Assembly: GCF_019279795.1 (NCBI RefSeq)
Contig: NC_056743.1
Span: 923,472,936 to 923,536,935 of the forward strand
Length of the DNA: 64,000 nt
Reading direction: 5' to 3'
From: Protopterus annectens
Taxonomy: Eukaryota > Chordata > Ceratodontiformes > Protopteridae
Within the stretch, counting starts at the first letter, position 1. Every line of letters starts with the position of its first letter. The notes beneath the pieces were generated by a model. It was not told the origin of the DNA and did not search any database. It worked only from the letters and a program-made list of their open reading frames with translations. Shown here in pieces: positions 43,681 to 53,047 of the stretch. Position numbers and translations under genes: made by a program.

Positions 43681-44743
43681 AGTGCCAGGGTTGAGTAGGG
43701 TTGATACAGAGGACCAGAATTTTTGTTGGCTTAGTTTTCTTGTTTTGTTGAAGGTGGGTATAGTATGATTGTTTATCTTTGACAATGGATTTCTTTACTT
43801 GGTTCTGTAGCTGTTTGAAGTGTATTAGATCTGCTATGTTTTTACTGTGTTTCCAGAAACTCCACACTTAATCCCTTTTTTTCATTAGCTTTTTGCAAGC
43901 TTTGGTTAGCCAAGTTCAGAATTTTTTTTTTTGATTCTTTTAGTGTAGACTGGAGCTAGAGTGTTCAGTATATTTAGAAAGGTGATGTTAAGGTAGTGCA
44001 CAGCTTCAGGAGTTTTTGGACGGTATACATTGTTTCTAGAGGTAAATGTTGGTAGATGGTCACCTAAGGAATTTGACAGTGCACCACTGGAGTTGATTGA
44101 AGTTAGTAGCATGTGACACCAGAATCCAGTCTAATGTAGACTGCTAAGTGTAGTCCTTATTGTATCTAGTAGGGGAGTTAATTAGTTGGGTGTAACCATA
44201 GAGATTAATACTACTTGATGGTAGTTCTGATGAGATGGACTGCTAGTCCATGTTAACATCGCCTAAAATAATAATCTCATGCTTGATGGTTTGGGTGGTC
44301 CAGGATAATACATCCTCTAATATGGGAATATTTTGTCCTGGAGGAATATACAGAACAAAGATGCAGCTTTGTTTTGTACTCTTTAGGTTTAAGAAGGATA
44401 TGAGCATTTTGGTGTTGGGGAAAGTGGGGATGTTTTCTTTAAATGGAGTAATATTAATGGAGTGGGAGTAGGGTAGAGCTACACCTCCTCTTTTCCTATG
44501 ATGTCTCTCTAGTCTAGTTATGCCATAGTTTGGTGGCAACATTTCAGAGTCTTTTATGTTATGGTTTAGCCAGATTTCAGTTAGGGCCAGGATCTCTGCT
44601 TTGTGTTGGTCTACCAATGCATGAAAAGGAGTTATTTTATTGCGTATGCTTCTAATGATATGGGACATAATATTTAAGTTTCTAGGATGTATTCTAAGGT
44701 TATGCTGAATATTAGGACCTGGGTTGGGGGTGGATGTCTCCAC
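43681..44743 (-). pseudogene. L2/Rex1-like LINE, AP-like endonuclease and linker
   Basis: The start M is at 44743. The frame to 44243 shows NIMSHIIRSIRNKITPFHAL, ILALTEIWLNHNIKDSEMLP (catalytic Glu of TEIW), RHHRKRGGVALPYSHSI, CIFVLYIPPGQNIPI and IIILGDVNMD (the GDxN Asp and Asn). After a frame change near 44240, SINSSGALSNSLGDHLPT (44095-44050) holds the last motif, with DH of SDH as GDH. The linker (43867-43679) has KQLQNQVKKSIVKDKQSYYT. It lies directly upstream of the RT. It is a decayed copy, but all endonuclease blocks are traceable. Confidence 0.8.
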
Positions 44744-45599
44744 AATGAATCAGTGCCTAGATTAGATAAGAAAGTAATGTGCTGAGCTTTTTTTTTTTTT
44801 TGAGAAACAGACGTATGTGGTATAAGGCAAGGTTTATTCTGTGAGGTGTTTAGTAGTTTTGGAGTTGATTAACAAGGGAAGGTATAGAGAAGTAGTTGTG
44901 GGGAGATATCTGAGAAACTACTAAGATGAATTGATGAGTGGCAGTCATAGTTTATGTTATGAATAAATTGTTAAGGTATGAGGGGGCAGCAATGTTATAT
45001 GTGTAAGGATTATTAGTAGAGCTGCCAGGTTAAATATGTAGTACATAGTTAGGTGACTAGGATGTGGATGCAGAGAAATTGTTGGTGTTAATGTGGGATT
45101 TTGTAGTGTTTAAGGCGTACAGTCTTGGTTAGGGATTGTCCTGGGTAAATATATATGGTTGGTGTAATTTAAGGAGTGTGTTGTGATGTGGTTGATGGAG
45201 TAGGGTTAATGAGGTGGGTGATTTGGTTGGTTAGTGAAAAAACTGGGTGGAGTTATGGAAGTATAAGTGTAGGGGTATTGGTGGTGGTTGGGATTTGTGG
45301 GTAGGTTAGGAGAGTGGAGTGAGCCTGAGTGGACTAAGAGTGAATGGAGCAGGTTGGTGCTGGTTGTAGCACTTCTCAGTTCTCAGTTCACTTCCTAAAA
45401 ACAATCAGTCACAGGAACAGTAAGTGAATGCAATTGAAGGGGTTACAGCAGTTGGTAATCATAAACAGAGAGGTAAAGAAAAAGAAATAACAGGGTAAGG
45501 AATTTGAGCTACAGTTAGATGCACTGTGAGAATTGCAGGGAGGGAAAGGAAACTAAGTGGAGGTAGAAATGAGCAGGAGTGCAGGGAGTAAGGCTAGCA
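44744..45599. other. Region upstream of the L2-like ORF2, nothing certain
   Basis: The plus strand is G- and T-rich (GGTTGGTG, TAGGGTT). It probably includes the 5' UTR of the LINE on the minus strand, but I see no ORF1 or known motif. The 5' end of the LINE is not defined. Confidence 0.35.
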
Positions 45600-45611
45600 G
45601 TACAGCTCAGT

Positions 45612-45999
45612 TCCCTATTACACCGTCACAGAAGCAGGTTGTCAAATGCGTCTTTGTCAAACAGTAAAGTGCAAAAAAGGCAAAATAGCGAAGCAGTGTT
45701 TCAGCGAATTCTTTCCCTGAGAAAGAATTTGTTTGGCCGCTTTCACTACTTTGCCTTTTCGGCACTGTAGTGCAATCTCGGAGTTGGTATATTTAAGTAG
45801 GGGGGTGTGGGAGGTGTGGGATCAAAGCCCCACACGTTAAGTAAAGTTTTACTGTTTTTTTTGTTGTTTCGGAACAGCGATTGTTTTCCATTGGAAAATA
45901 ATCGCTGTTCTGAAATTTTGACTTTGTAAGCTTTCATTTACATGGAGTCGATTATCTGTCGTTTGCTCTTCTGAGCATGCGATATGATAATATAGACCC
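45612..45999. mobile_element. MITE/foldback with core motif and 12-bp direct flanks
   Basis: The direct repeat GTACAGCTCAGT lies at 45600-45611 and 46000-46011, probably a target duplication (true length uncertain). The right end TAATATAGACCC equals the end of the MITE at 3715-4113. Inner arms include TTTCAGCGAATTCTTTCCCT on the left and AATCGCTGTTCTGAAATTTT on the right. The core GGCACTGTAGTGCAATCTCG and GGTATATTTAAGTAGGGGGG is at 45764-45805. The outer 60 bp of the left arm pair poorly with the right. Confidence 0.7.
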
Positions 46000-46011
46000 G
46001 TACAGCTCAGT

Positions 46012-46436
46012 GACATGCAGATAGGTTTTAAATACAGATAACTAGTAGGTACCTACTATGCTGATAGATATACTCTGCAGAGCAAATACACAGACATACA
46101 TTGAAAATAAGAAATTGGCTCTGGCAGAACTATGTTGTCCTTTTTTGTGGCAGTATTCATGTTTCAAGGAGAGCAGCAATGTGCTTGCAGCCATTTGCTT
46201 AAACTGAGGGCTTGCCACCTAGGAAATGAAAAAAGGGGAGAGAGAAGCAGTGAGTTAGATGTGATAAGCTATGCAGGTTATGATATGTACCAAGAACAGA
46301 GTGGGCAACAGTCAGAGAAGTAAGGTTGGGAATATCTAGGAGAGGAGAGAGACAAGTATTCATAGTGGCTAGTGACGGTACAACATGAGGCAGATATAGC
46401 TACAGATATAAATACAGATATAGGTATAGATATAGA
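46012..46436. other. Unassigned DNA
   Basis: No gene. A degenerate (GATATA)n stretch lies at about 46395-46440. Confidence 0.4.
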
Positions 46437-46439
46437 TAT

Positions 46440-46752
46440 AGTACAGTTGTGTAAAATCTTGCCATAACAGTAGATGTCCTTCTCTTCATTGTGGCAGTAT
46501 TCTTAACACATGGGAAATAGCCTGCAAGGTGACCCAACGTCTGACCAGTATACCAAAGGCTTTAGGTTGCTGTAGAGTACACAGCACATTACTAGTATGC
46601 TCCCCGCATACCATAGGGCATAAAAGGGACATCCAGACATACCCTCCTCAGAAGTGAAGAGCCCCAACAGGACCACCAGTCCAAGGAAGGAAGATGTGAG
46701 CAATAAATACAAAAGAATGAAAAATACCAGGGGATGAAGGGTGGGAGTGAAT
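46440..46752. repeat. Right ITR of DIRS 5
   Basis: The outer edge GTACAGTTGTGTAAAATCTT and GCCATAACAGTAGATGTCC resembles the edge of DIRS A (GTACAGTTGTGTATGCTTACC at 58726), and its first 60 bp recur inverted in the complementary region that follows. A TATA-like CATAAAAG at 46619-46626 (plus strand) sits where DIRS A has TATAAAAG in its ITR. Confidence 0.7.
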
Positions 46753-46754
46753 AA

Positions 46755-46840
46755 TGCAGCAGTGAAGACCATTATGGTAAGATTTTACACACCTGTACTA
46801 TGTCCTTTCATTCACTGCTGCAGTATTCTTAGTACCAAAG
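46755..46840. repeat. Internal complementary region of DIRS 5
   Basis: ATTATGGTAAGATTTTACAC and CTGTACTA are the complement of the right ITR edge. They are followed in the same sense by TGTCCTTTCATTCACTGCTG CAGTATTCTTA, the left ITR edge as judged from the right ITR at 46477-46502. Confidence 0.7.
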
Positions 46841-46899
46841 CTTAGGAAGAACCAACAGAGCTCTCAATGAACCCAAGCAAAATGGCCCTTGTAAAACTA

Positions 46900-47768
46900 G
46901 CCTTACCTCTAGATACTGCATCCAGCTTGTAACTTTTGTTGAAAGTATGCACTGAAGTCCAAGTAGCTGCTTCAAGGATGGAGTTAGTGTTTAACCCTTG
47001 AAAAAAGCACCAGTGGAAGCAACAGCTCTGGTAGAATGAGGCTTAACAGAATGAGGAAGGCTTTTCCTACCATGATGAACACAACAAAAATAAATAGCTT
47101 TAGAAATCCAAGAAGAAATATTCTGCTTGGAAATAGCCACACTAAAGACCTAGGGTGAAAAGAAACAAAAATCTGATCAGACTTTTTAACAGTCTTACTC
47201 TTATTCAGATAAAATATGAGTTGTCTATGCACATCCAAGGTGTGAAGAACCCTCTCACTAGAAGACTGTGGAGAAAGGAACACGGTAGGCAATTGAATAG
47301 ACTGACTCAAGGACAATTCATTCACCAGCTTAGGCATAAAGGAAGGATAAGTATGCATGGACACTCTGCCCTTATGAAAAATAAGGAAAGGGGTGCAAGC
47401 CATAAGACTCTGAAGCTCAGACACTCATCTGGCGGAAGTAATGGCCAACAGAAGAACAGTCTTCTAGGAAGAATGCTGCAAAGAAGCTGAGGCTGCAGGG
47501 TGAAATGGAACCTGTCAAGTTCTCCGAGACAAAATTAAGATCCCAGGGAGGAGGAACAGGATTCCTAGGAGGTCTAATATGAAGGACACATTTAAGAAAC
47601 TGTTTAGCTCCAAATTTGGCAGCTAAAGGAAGAGATAAAGGCAGACACAGACAAGCAGAAATAGCTGATAAATGAGCCTTAACCGAAGAGTAGGCCAAAC
47701 CAGCATTGAGCAATTTACACAAATAAGGCAGAACCAAAGAAACATCCACAGTAAGTGGATCTAGATTT
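46900..47768 (-). pseudogene. DIRS 5 tyrosine recombinase
   Basis: N-terminal helices are at 47749-47500 (LCKLLNAGLAYSSVKAHLSA, RPPRNPVPPPWDLNFVSENL). The first catalytic region (SARxMSELQSL) spans a frame change near 47420. Then come LIFHKGRVSMHTYPSFMPKL, RVLHTLDVHRQLIFYLNKSK and KSDQIFVSF (47395-47180). The C-terminal block has KPHSTRAVASTGAFF (47045-47000), with His and Arg intact. After another frameshift, a NSILEAATWTSVHTFNKSYK segment supplies the tyrosine. In DIRS A the equivalent is TKHYH, so Tyr is kept. At least three frameshifts make it a pseudogene. Confidence 0.8.
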
Positions 47769-48850
47769 TTTTAATGACACCAAACAGAAAACCTCTTCCA
47801 TGTGGACAAGTAGGATTTCCTGGTATTGGGCTTCCTGGCCTCCTGGAGGACCATAAGCACATCCTCAGAAAAAAGGTGTCTATGTGGAATCAAAATCCTA
47901 TCACGCACACAGTCAGCTGAAGAGCAGACAAGTGAGGATGGCTGAGATATCCTTTGTCTTGTGTGAGTAGGTCCATCCTGTGAGGTAACTTGTGGTGATG
48001 GCCCTTGTCCAAGTGGAGAAGAAGAGGGAATCAATGCTGCAGTGGGCAAAAGGGAGTCACCAACAAGATTTTTGAAGAATCCTGTTGAATCTTGGACAGG
48101 ACTTTTGGAAAAAGAGGAAGGGAAAGGAAGGCATACAGAAACACCCCCCTTCCATGAGAATGAGAGTGAGCTCACCTTCACACCAGAGGACTTGGGAACC
48201 TGGCACAAAACCATAGAAGCTGTTTGTTCATGGGGGAGGCAAACAGATCTATTTGAGAGTACCCCAATGGTGGACAATGTACAGAAACACATGCCTGTGA
48301 AGCAGCCATTCATGGGATTAGTCAAAGACCTACTCAGTTTGTCTGCCACTGAATTTTGAGTTGAAGGAATGTACAGTGCGTGAAAGGTCAACTGATGTTT
48401 CACTGCAAGATCCCAAACCAGGAGTGTCAACTAACAAAGGAGGAAGGACTTCATCCCCACACCCCGCACTTGATCACATGTCAATGGACTGTGTGGTTGT
48501 CTGTGAAGACCTTGAGAGGTCCTCAGAAGAGGAGAGGAGAGGATGAAAAGTATGCAAAGCCATCACCAATGCCCTCATCTCTCTGATGTTGATGTGCTCC
48601 TTCTGTTGAAGAGGAGACCAAATGCCCTGAACCTTGAGAGAGCTGAGAGCTGCACCCCTTCCCACATCTGAAGCATCTGAGAACAACTCCTGAACTGGGA
48701 GAGATGGATGAATAGGAAGGCCTGGATTTAGGAGAAGTTGCTGAATACACCATTGCAGTTCCTTCTTTAGACAGGATAGAACAGGAACTGGGAAATCTAG
48801 AGGATGTGCATGTTGTTGCCACACTGATTTTAGGAACCACCTGAACTTCC
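47769..48850 (-). pseudogene. DIRS 5 RNase H and linker
   Basis: RNase H motifs on the minus strand are VQELFSDASDVGRGAAL (first Asp, about 48700), HINIREMRALVMALHTFHP (Glu, 48600), an SQTTTQSIDM region where the TDN Asp is expected, and then, in the frame 48430-47771, LYIPSTQNSVADKLSRSLT (final Asp). The linker to the recombinase carries ILIPHRHLFSEDVLMVLQEA and RKSYLSTWKRFSVWC, the start of the recombinase N-terminal domain. A frameshift separates the two parts near 48470. Confidence 0.75.
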
Positions 48851-49680
48851 TCATATGAATTTGGCTACAGGGACCAGGGAATGGTGGATGCCATAAACCC
48901 CAGAACTCTCAAATTTTCCACGGCCATAATTCTGGGCAGGAAAAGAAGATTCTGGAAGTAAGCAACAAGTATCTGAACCATTGGAAGAGGAAGGGATGCC
49001 AGCATAGGCACCCGTCTGTATCCTGCACCCCAGGAACACCTGGTCCTGAGAAGGAGTCAGAGAAGACATTTTGAAATTTATAGTGAACCCCAGGCCTTGC
49101 AGAAGAGAAATGGCAACATGGAGATTTTTCAACAAAACCTCTGGCGAGGATACCTGAAATAGGATGTCATCCAGGTAGGGGAAGACCTGAATCCCCTGAA
49201 GTCTGTAAATGCAATCACAGGTGCTATGGATTTGGTGAATACCCTGGGGCAGTAGAAAGGCCAAAGAGCAAAGCAGAGAACTGAAAATGCAAGGAAGCAA
49301 CACAGAAATGTAAAAGCTTCTTGAAAAGGGGATGAATAGGAATGTGGAGGTAAGGGTCCTTGATACCCAGAGAAACAAGGAAGGTCTGAGGTAGAAAGAG
49401 AGGAAACAAGGTTTGAAATGAAAGCATTCGAAAAGTAGGCATGTTCAGGAAGGTGTTTAGGTGAGAGAGATCCAGAATGGCTCTCCAAGTGCCTTCTTTT
49501 CTTAGAACCAGAAACATTCTGGAGTAAAATCCCTTCCCTCTTTGGGTAGCAGGGATTTCCTGAATGGTGCCTTGAGTCTGAAGTTCCTGAATAACCTCTG
49601 GAAAAAGATCTAACTGGTCTCAAGGAGGTTGGGCAATGCCAATGAAGGGAGGAAAAAAAAACATGAAGTAGCCTAGGCAA
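48851..49680 (-). pseudogene. DIRS 5 reverse transcriptase
   Basis: From about 49560 the minus strand shows KGFYSRMFLVLRKEGTWRAI, LDLSHLNTFLNMPTFRMLSF, FLVSLGIKDPYLHIPIHP (motif A; the Asp of LDLKD is altered to GIKD, with D remaining at the second position), FCVASLHFQFSALLFGLSTA and, after a frame change, FPYLDDILFQVSSPEVLLKN with the YLDD active site, then VFLGCRIQTGAYAG. It is broken by frameshifts near 49230 and 49380. Confidence 0.8.
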
Positions 49681-49955
49681 ATAATATAGAGAACCCTAGA
49701 GTCTTGGATAATGTGTGACCAAAGTGGAAAAGAGACAGATAGGCAAAAAGAACAAGGAATGTGATGTGAAGAGAGTAATAGACAGGCCTTGTTTTGTCAG
49801 GAAAGGGCTGCTTCTGAACAGGAGTACTCTGAGTAGGCTTACCTGGAGAAACTTTCACCTCCTCTCTTATTTTTTTGCTGTGGTCGCAACTGCCTACGAA
49901 CAAAGGCTGACTTAGAAGGCTAATTCCTTTGAAACTTAGGAACAAGAGAAACAGA
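49681..49955 (-). pseudogene. DIRS 5 gag C-terminus (inner side of the split)
   Basis: Minus-strand frames read LVPKFQRN and AFVRRQLRPQQKNKRGGE, matching the Arg/Gly-rich Gag end of DIRS A (QLPRFSRHWPTKNWSF, then RGRCRCPRGRSQ). The sequence stops at 49955, where the right ITR of DIRS 6 begins. The missing preceding Gag part continues at 58503. Confidence 0.6.
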
Positions 49956-50170
49956 AAAGAAGTTATGTACTCATCATAACGTTCCATGTTGGTATCCCAT
50001 CTCACCCTTCATTTTTACATATGGATTTGGAGCCGATCCTCATCTCCGACTTGGCTGATTTACAAGCTCGAAGATTTCTGGTTGACTTGTGGCTAAGCAG
50101 GTATCCCATCGTGCACCAGTACAAACCCCAGATCTTGTTTGCTGCTCACTAGAAGAAAAAACCCATAACA
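49956..50170. repeat. Right ITR of DIRS 6
   Basis: This is an inverted copy of the left ITR (58283-58503). Both contain, in opposite orientation, TTCATTTTTACATATGG, GGAGCCGATCCTC, GATTTACAAGCT(C/T)GAAGA, GTGGCTAAGCAGGTATCCCA and CCCAGATCT. The outer edge AAAGAAGTTATGTACTCATC is restated in the complementary region at 50323-50342. Confidence 0.85.
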
Positions 50171-50271
50171 GACAAACCAATACTAAAGGGTCTCCAACCA
50201 AGGATAACCAAATTATTATTATTATAATAATATTATTATCTCCAGATCTTCCAGGATGGGGGCAGGAGGGC
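50171..50271. other. DIRS 6 spacer with (ATT)n
   Basis: It lies between the right ITR and the complementary region. A run of ATT/ATA triplets occupies about 50213-50240. Confidence 0.5.
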
Positions 50272-50390
50272 GGGTTGGTAAAAATGAAGGGTGAGAGGGA
50301 CTACCAACATGGAATGTTATGGTGAGTACATAACTTCTTTATGTTGTGTAGTCCAATCTCACTTTCATTTTTACATATGGGACAGCGTCC
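50272..50390. repeat. Internal complementary region of DIRS 6
   Basis: GTAAAAATGAAGGGTGAGAG ... CCAACATGGAATGTTATGGT and GAGTACATAACTTCTTT are the complement of the right ITR edge. Directly joined is ATGTTGTGTAGTCCAATCTC, the left ITR edge (complement at 58480-58502). The two outer ends of the element thus meet at about 50342/50343. Confidence 0.88.
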
Positions 50391-50469
50391 CTAGTGCCTT
50401 ATTCTTTGGTGACTCGCTGGAAAATACTCCTAAGCACCGTGGAGCCAAAGGATGCTCTACCCCTGGAAG

Positions 50470-51358
50470 CTAAATCCAATTTGTAATGTGCAATAAAAGT
50501 GTGAGGGGTAGCCCATGTAGCTGCTGCACAAATATTACCAAGTGGGACCCTGGCTTGAAAGGCTGCCAGAGGTAGACAGTGACCTGGTAGAATAAGCCTT
50601 GATCATGCAGAGTAAAGGTCTGCCCTCCGAACTGTAGATAAAGGCTATGCAACTGGAAATCCAGTTAGATAGTGCCACTTTAGAAGCTGGTAAGCCCAGT
50701 CTGGAGTCAGAAAAGGAAATAATAGTTGATCTGATTTCCTAAATTCCTTGGTCCGCTGTAAATAAAAATGTAGTTGTCTATGAACGTCCAGCTGATGAAA
50801 ACTGTATTCAGCTGCATTACAGTGATTAGGGAAGAAAACTGGGAGTTCTATGGATTGATTTAAGGTAGCAGGGGAACAAACTTTGGGGACAAAGGAGGGA
50901 TTAGTACACAGTGACACCCTGTCCTTGTGAAAAATCAAATAAGTTGGCTTAACAGACAAGGCTTGTAGCTCCGATACCCATCTAGCTGATGTAATAGCTA
51001 CCAAAAACAAAGTCTTCCAAGACAAAAATTTCAATGAAGTTGATTGGGAAGGTTCAAATGGGTGAGAAGTCAGTTTGGACAACACAAAATTTAAATCCCA
51101 AGAAGCCACAGGTTCTTGCAGTGGTGTTCTCAAAAGAGTGATTCCTTTTAAAAAGGTCTTGTATAGCTTATGAGACATTAAATTGTTATCTGGTAACCCT
51201 AAGTGAAAATGAGAAATTGCCACCAATTGGACTCTGATAGTGGAGGCGGCAGCTCCTTGTTGAAAAAGCTCAGAGAGAAATTCCAAAATCATAGGGATAG
51301 AAGCAGTGTAGGAATCTACATTCATTTTCTGTGCCCAAAATAAAAAAATATTTTCCAT
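50470..51358 (-). pseudogene. DIRS 6 tyrosine recombinase
   Basis: The frame 51358-50645 begins MENIFLFWAQKMNVDSYTAS and has LFQQGAAASTIRVQLVAISH, KTLFLVAITSARWVSELQAL (first Arg region, ARR changed to ARW), LIFHKDRVSLCTNPSFVPKV, YSFHQLDVHRQLHFYLQRTK and FRKSDQLLFPFL. The C-terminus lies in other frames: AYSTRSLSTSGS at about 50600-50560 stands where HSTRASATS is expected (His to Tyr), then ICAAATWATPHTFIAHYKLD with the tyrosine. Two substitutions at catalytic positions and frameshifts mean it is inactive. Confidence 0.8.
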
Positions 51359-51439
51359 TTACTGCCATACAGCCTCCTAGTTGAAGGTTTATGGGAGGAC
51401 ATAAAAATATGTGACACTGAGGATTATACATCATGAAGC

Positions 51440-52340
51440 CTGACTAGGGATGGAACTGGAGCAGCCATGCTGTCAACTTGAGGGTGTGGATTGAGGTATG
51501 TAGCGAACCTGACATGTGAGTCAAAAGATATGGAGCTGGGTCCAGGATCCAAGGATCATCCAGGAGAAGAGGCTCGAGAAAGGGGAACCAGACCTGACAA
51601 GGCCAGTAAGGAGCAATGAGGATCAACTTACTTCCCAGCTGACTGGCTTTTTGAATCACTTTGGAAATGAGAGGAAATGGAGGAAAAGCATACAGAAATC
51701 CCATGGGCCAATCATGAGCCAGAGCATCTCTGGGTGTCTCCCCCGGAGGGGGAATGAGGGAAAAATAGCTGCTGCATTTGGTAGTGACTGGGCTGGCAAA
51801 GAGGTCACAGCAAGGCTGTCCCCATTTGCGGAAAATCTGTTCCGCTGTTTCCTGTTTTAGAGACCACTGGTGAGGCAGTAGGATTGTTCGGCTGAGCTTG
51901 TTGGCTATCACGTAGGTCTTCCCTGGAATGTGCATTGCAACCAGAAAGCGCTAGGAAGAAATCGCCCGTTCCCAAACTCGCATGGCCTCTCAACAGAGTG
52001 GGTAAGATCTGGTACCACCCTGTTTGCTGATATACCAAACTAACAACATGCTGTCTGATTGTATCGCAATAGTCCCGAGAGGAAGAAGGTCTTGAAGTGC
52101 TTGCAATGCCAGGAGCACCACCCTCATCTCCAGAACATTAATATGCAGGTGAGCCTTGTGTTCTTGCCATGTGCCTTGGACAGTCCTGCTGAGATAATGC
52201 CCCCCCCACCCGATCTGGGAGGCATCCGTGGTCACAGTGGCAATGGGTTGGGCAGGAACAAAGGAGGCGCCCATGATCAACTGGTTGGGGGCTATCCACC
52301 AAAGAAGGTCCTTCTTGCATGAATCCGTCAACAGGATAGG
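51440..52340 (-). pseudogene. DIRS 6 RNase H and linker
   Basis: The frame 52331-51990 contains KKDLLWWIAPNQLIMGASF, ATVTTDASQIGWGGHYLSRT (first Asp), HKAHLHINVLEMRVVLLALQ (Glu), IAIQSDSMLLVWYISKQGG (Asp of the SDS/TDN box) and a frame end at SYPLC. The next frame (51935-51444) starts HIPGKTYVIANKLSRTILLP (final motif reads NKLSR, with A-N replacing A-D), then WGQPCCDLFASPVTTKCSSY, a WPMGFLYAFPPFPLISKVIQ segment and LILIAPYWPCQVWF. One frameshift separates them. Confidence 0.8.
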
Positions 52341-53047
52341 ATGACTCAGCGGAAAATATTGGAAGGACTACTGGGAAGACAGAAGCCAATGGAGAAATCT
52401 CATGTGCAACCTGGCTAATGGTACTAATAGAATGGTTGAAGCCATAGTCCTGAGGAGCTGAAGAACCCACTTCGCTTTGACCTTCCGCAATGGGAGAAGA
52501 CGTTGAATTTGAGAGATTAAGTTTTGTGCCCTGTCGGCGGGGAGACAAGATGTCATGCTCACTGTGTCTACCTCTGCACCTATAAAAATCACAGATTGAG
52601 AGGGCAGTAATGCAGATTTTTCTCAATTTATGGAGATTCCTAACTGAGCACAAAGTTGAATAGTGGCGTCTCTGTTTTGGAGGAGTAGATGCCTGGTGGG
52701 GGCAGTCAGGAGCCAGTCGTCCAAATACGGAAAACCTGGAATCCCTGACGTCTCAGGTGAGCTGTCACTACTGCCATGCATTTGGTGAACACCCTGGGGC
52801 TGTGGTGAGAACAAAGGGCAGAGCATGAAACTGATAATGGCTGGCTCCCAGCCGGAAGCGTAGATGGCTCCTGGACGCCTTGTCCATTTTTATATGGTAG
52901 TAGGTGTCTTGGAGATCTAGAGAGCACATCCAATAGTCTTTCCCTAACAATGGGAGTATCGACTGCAGAGTTACCATCCGAAACTTGTCCTTCTTCATAG
53001 ATTTGTTTAACCTGCTGAGGTCCAATATTGGCCTCCAATCTCCGGTT
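52341..53047 (-). pseudogene. DIRS 6 reverse transcriptase
   Basis: Fingers read GSGTYSRFILVPK (53070, end of the preceding frame). Then 53025-52768 gives MDLSRLNKSMKKDKFRMVTL, WMCSLDLQDTYYHIKM (motif A, Asp intact), GASHYQFHALPFVLTTA, and after a frameshift IPGFPYLDDWLLTAPTRHLL (active site intact, about 52740-52690) and MIFIGAEVDTVSMTSCLPAD. At least two frameshifts occur. The catalytic residues are nonetheless preserved, so decay is moderate. Confidence 0.82.
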
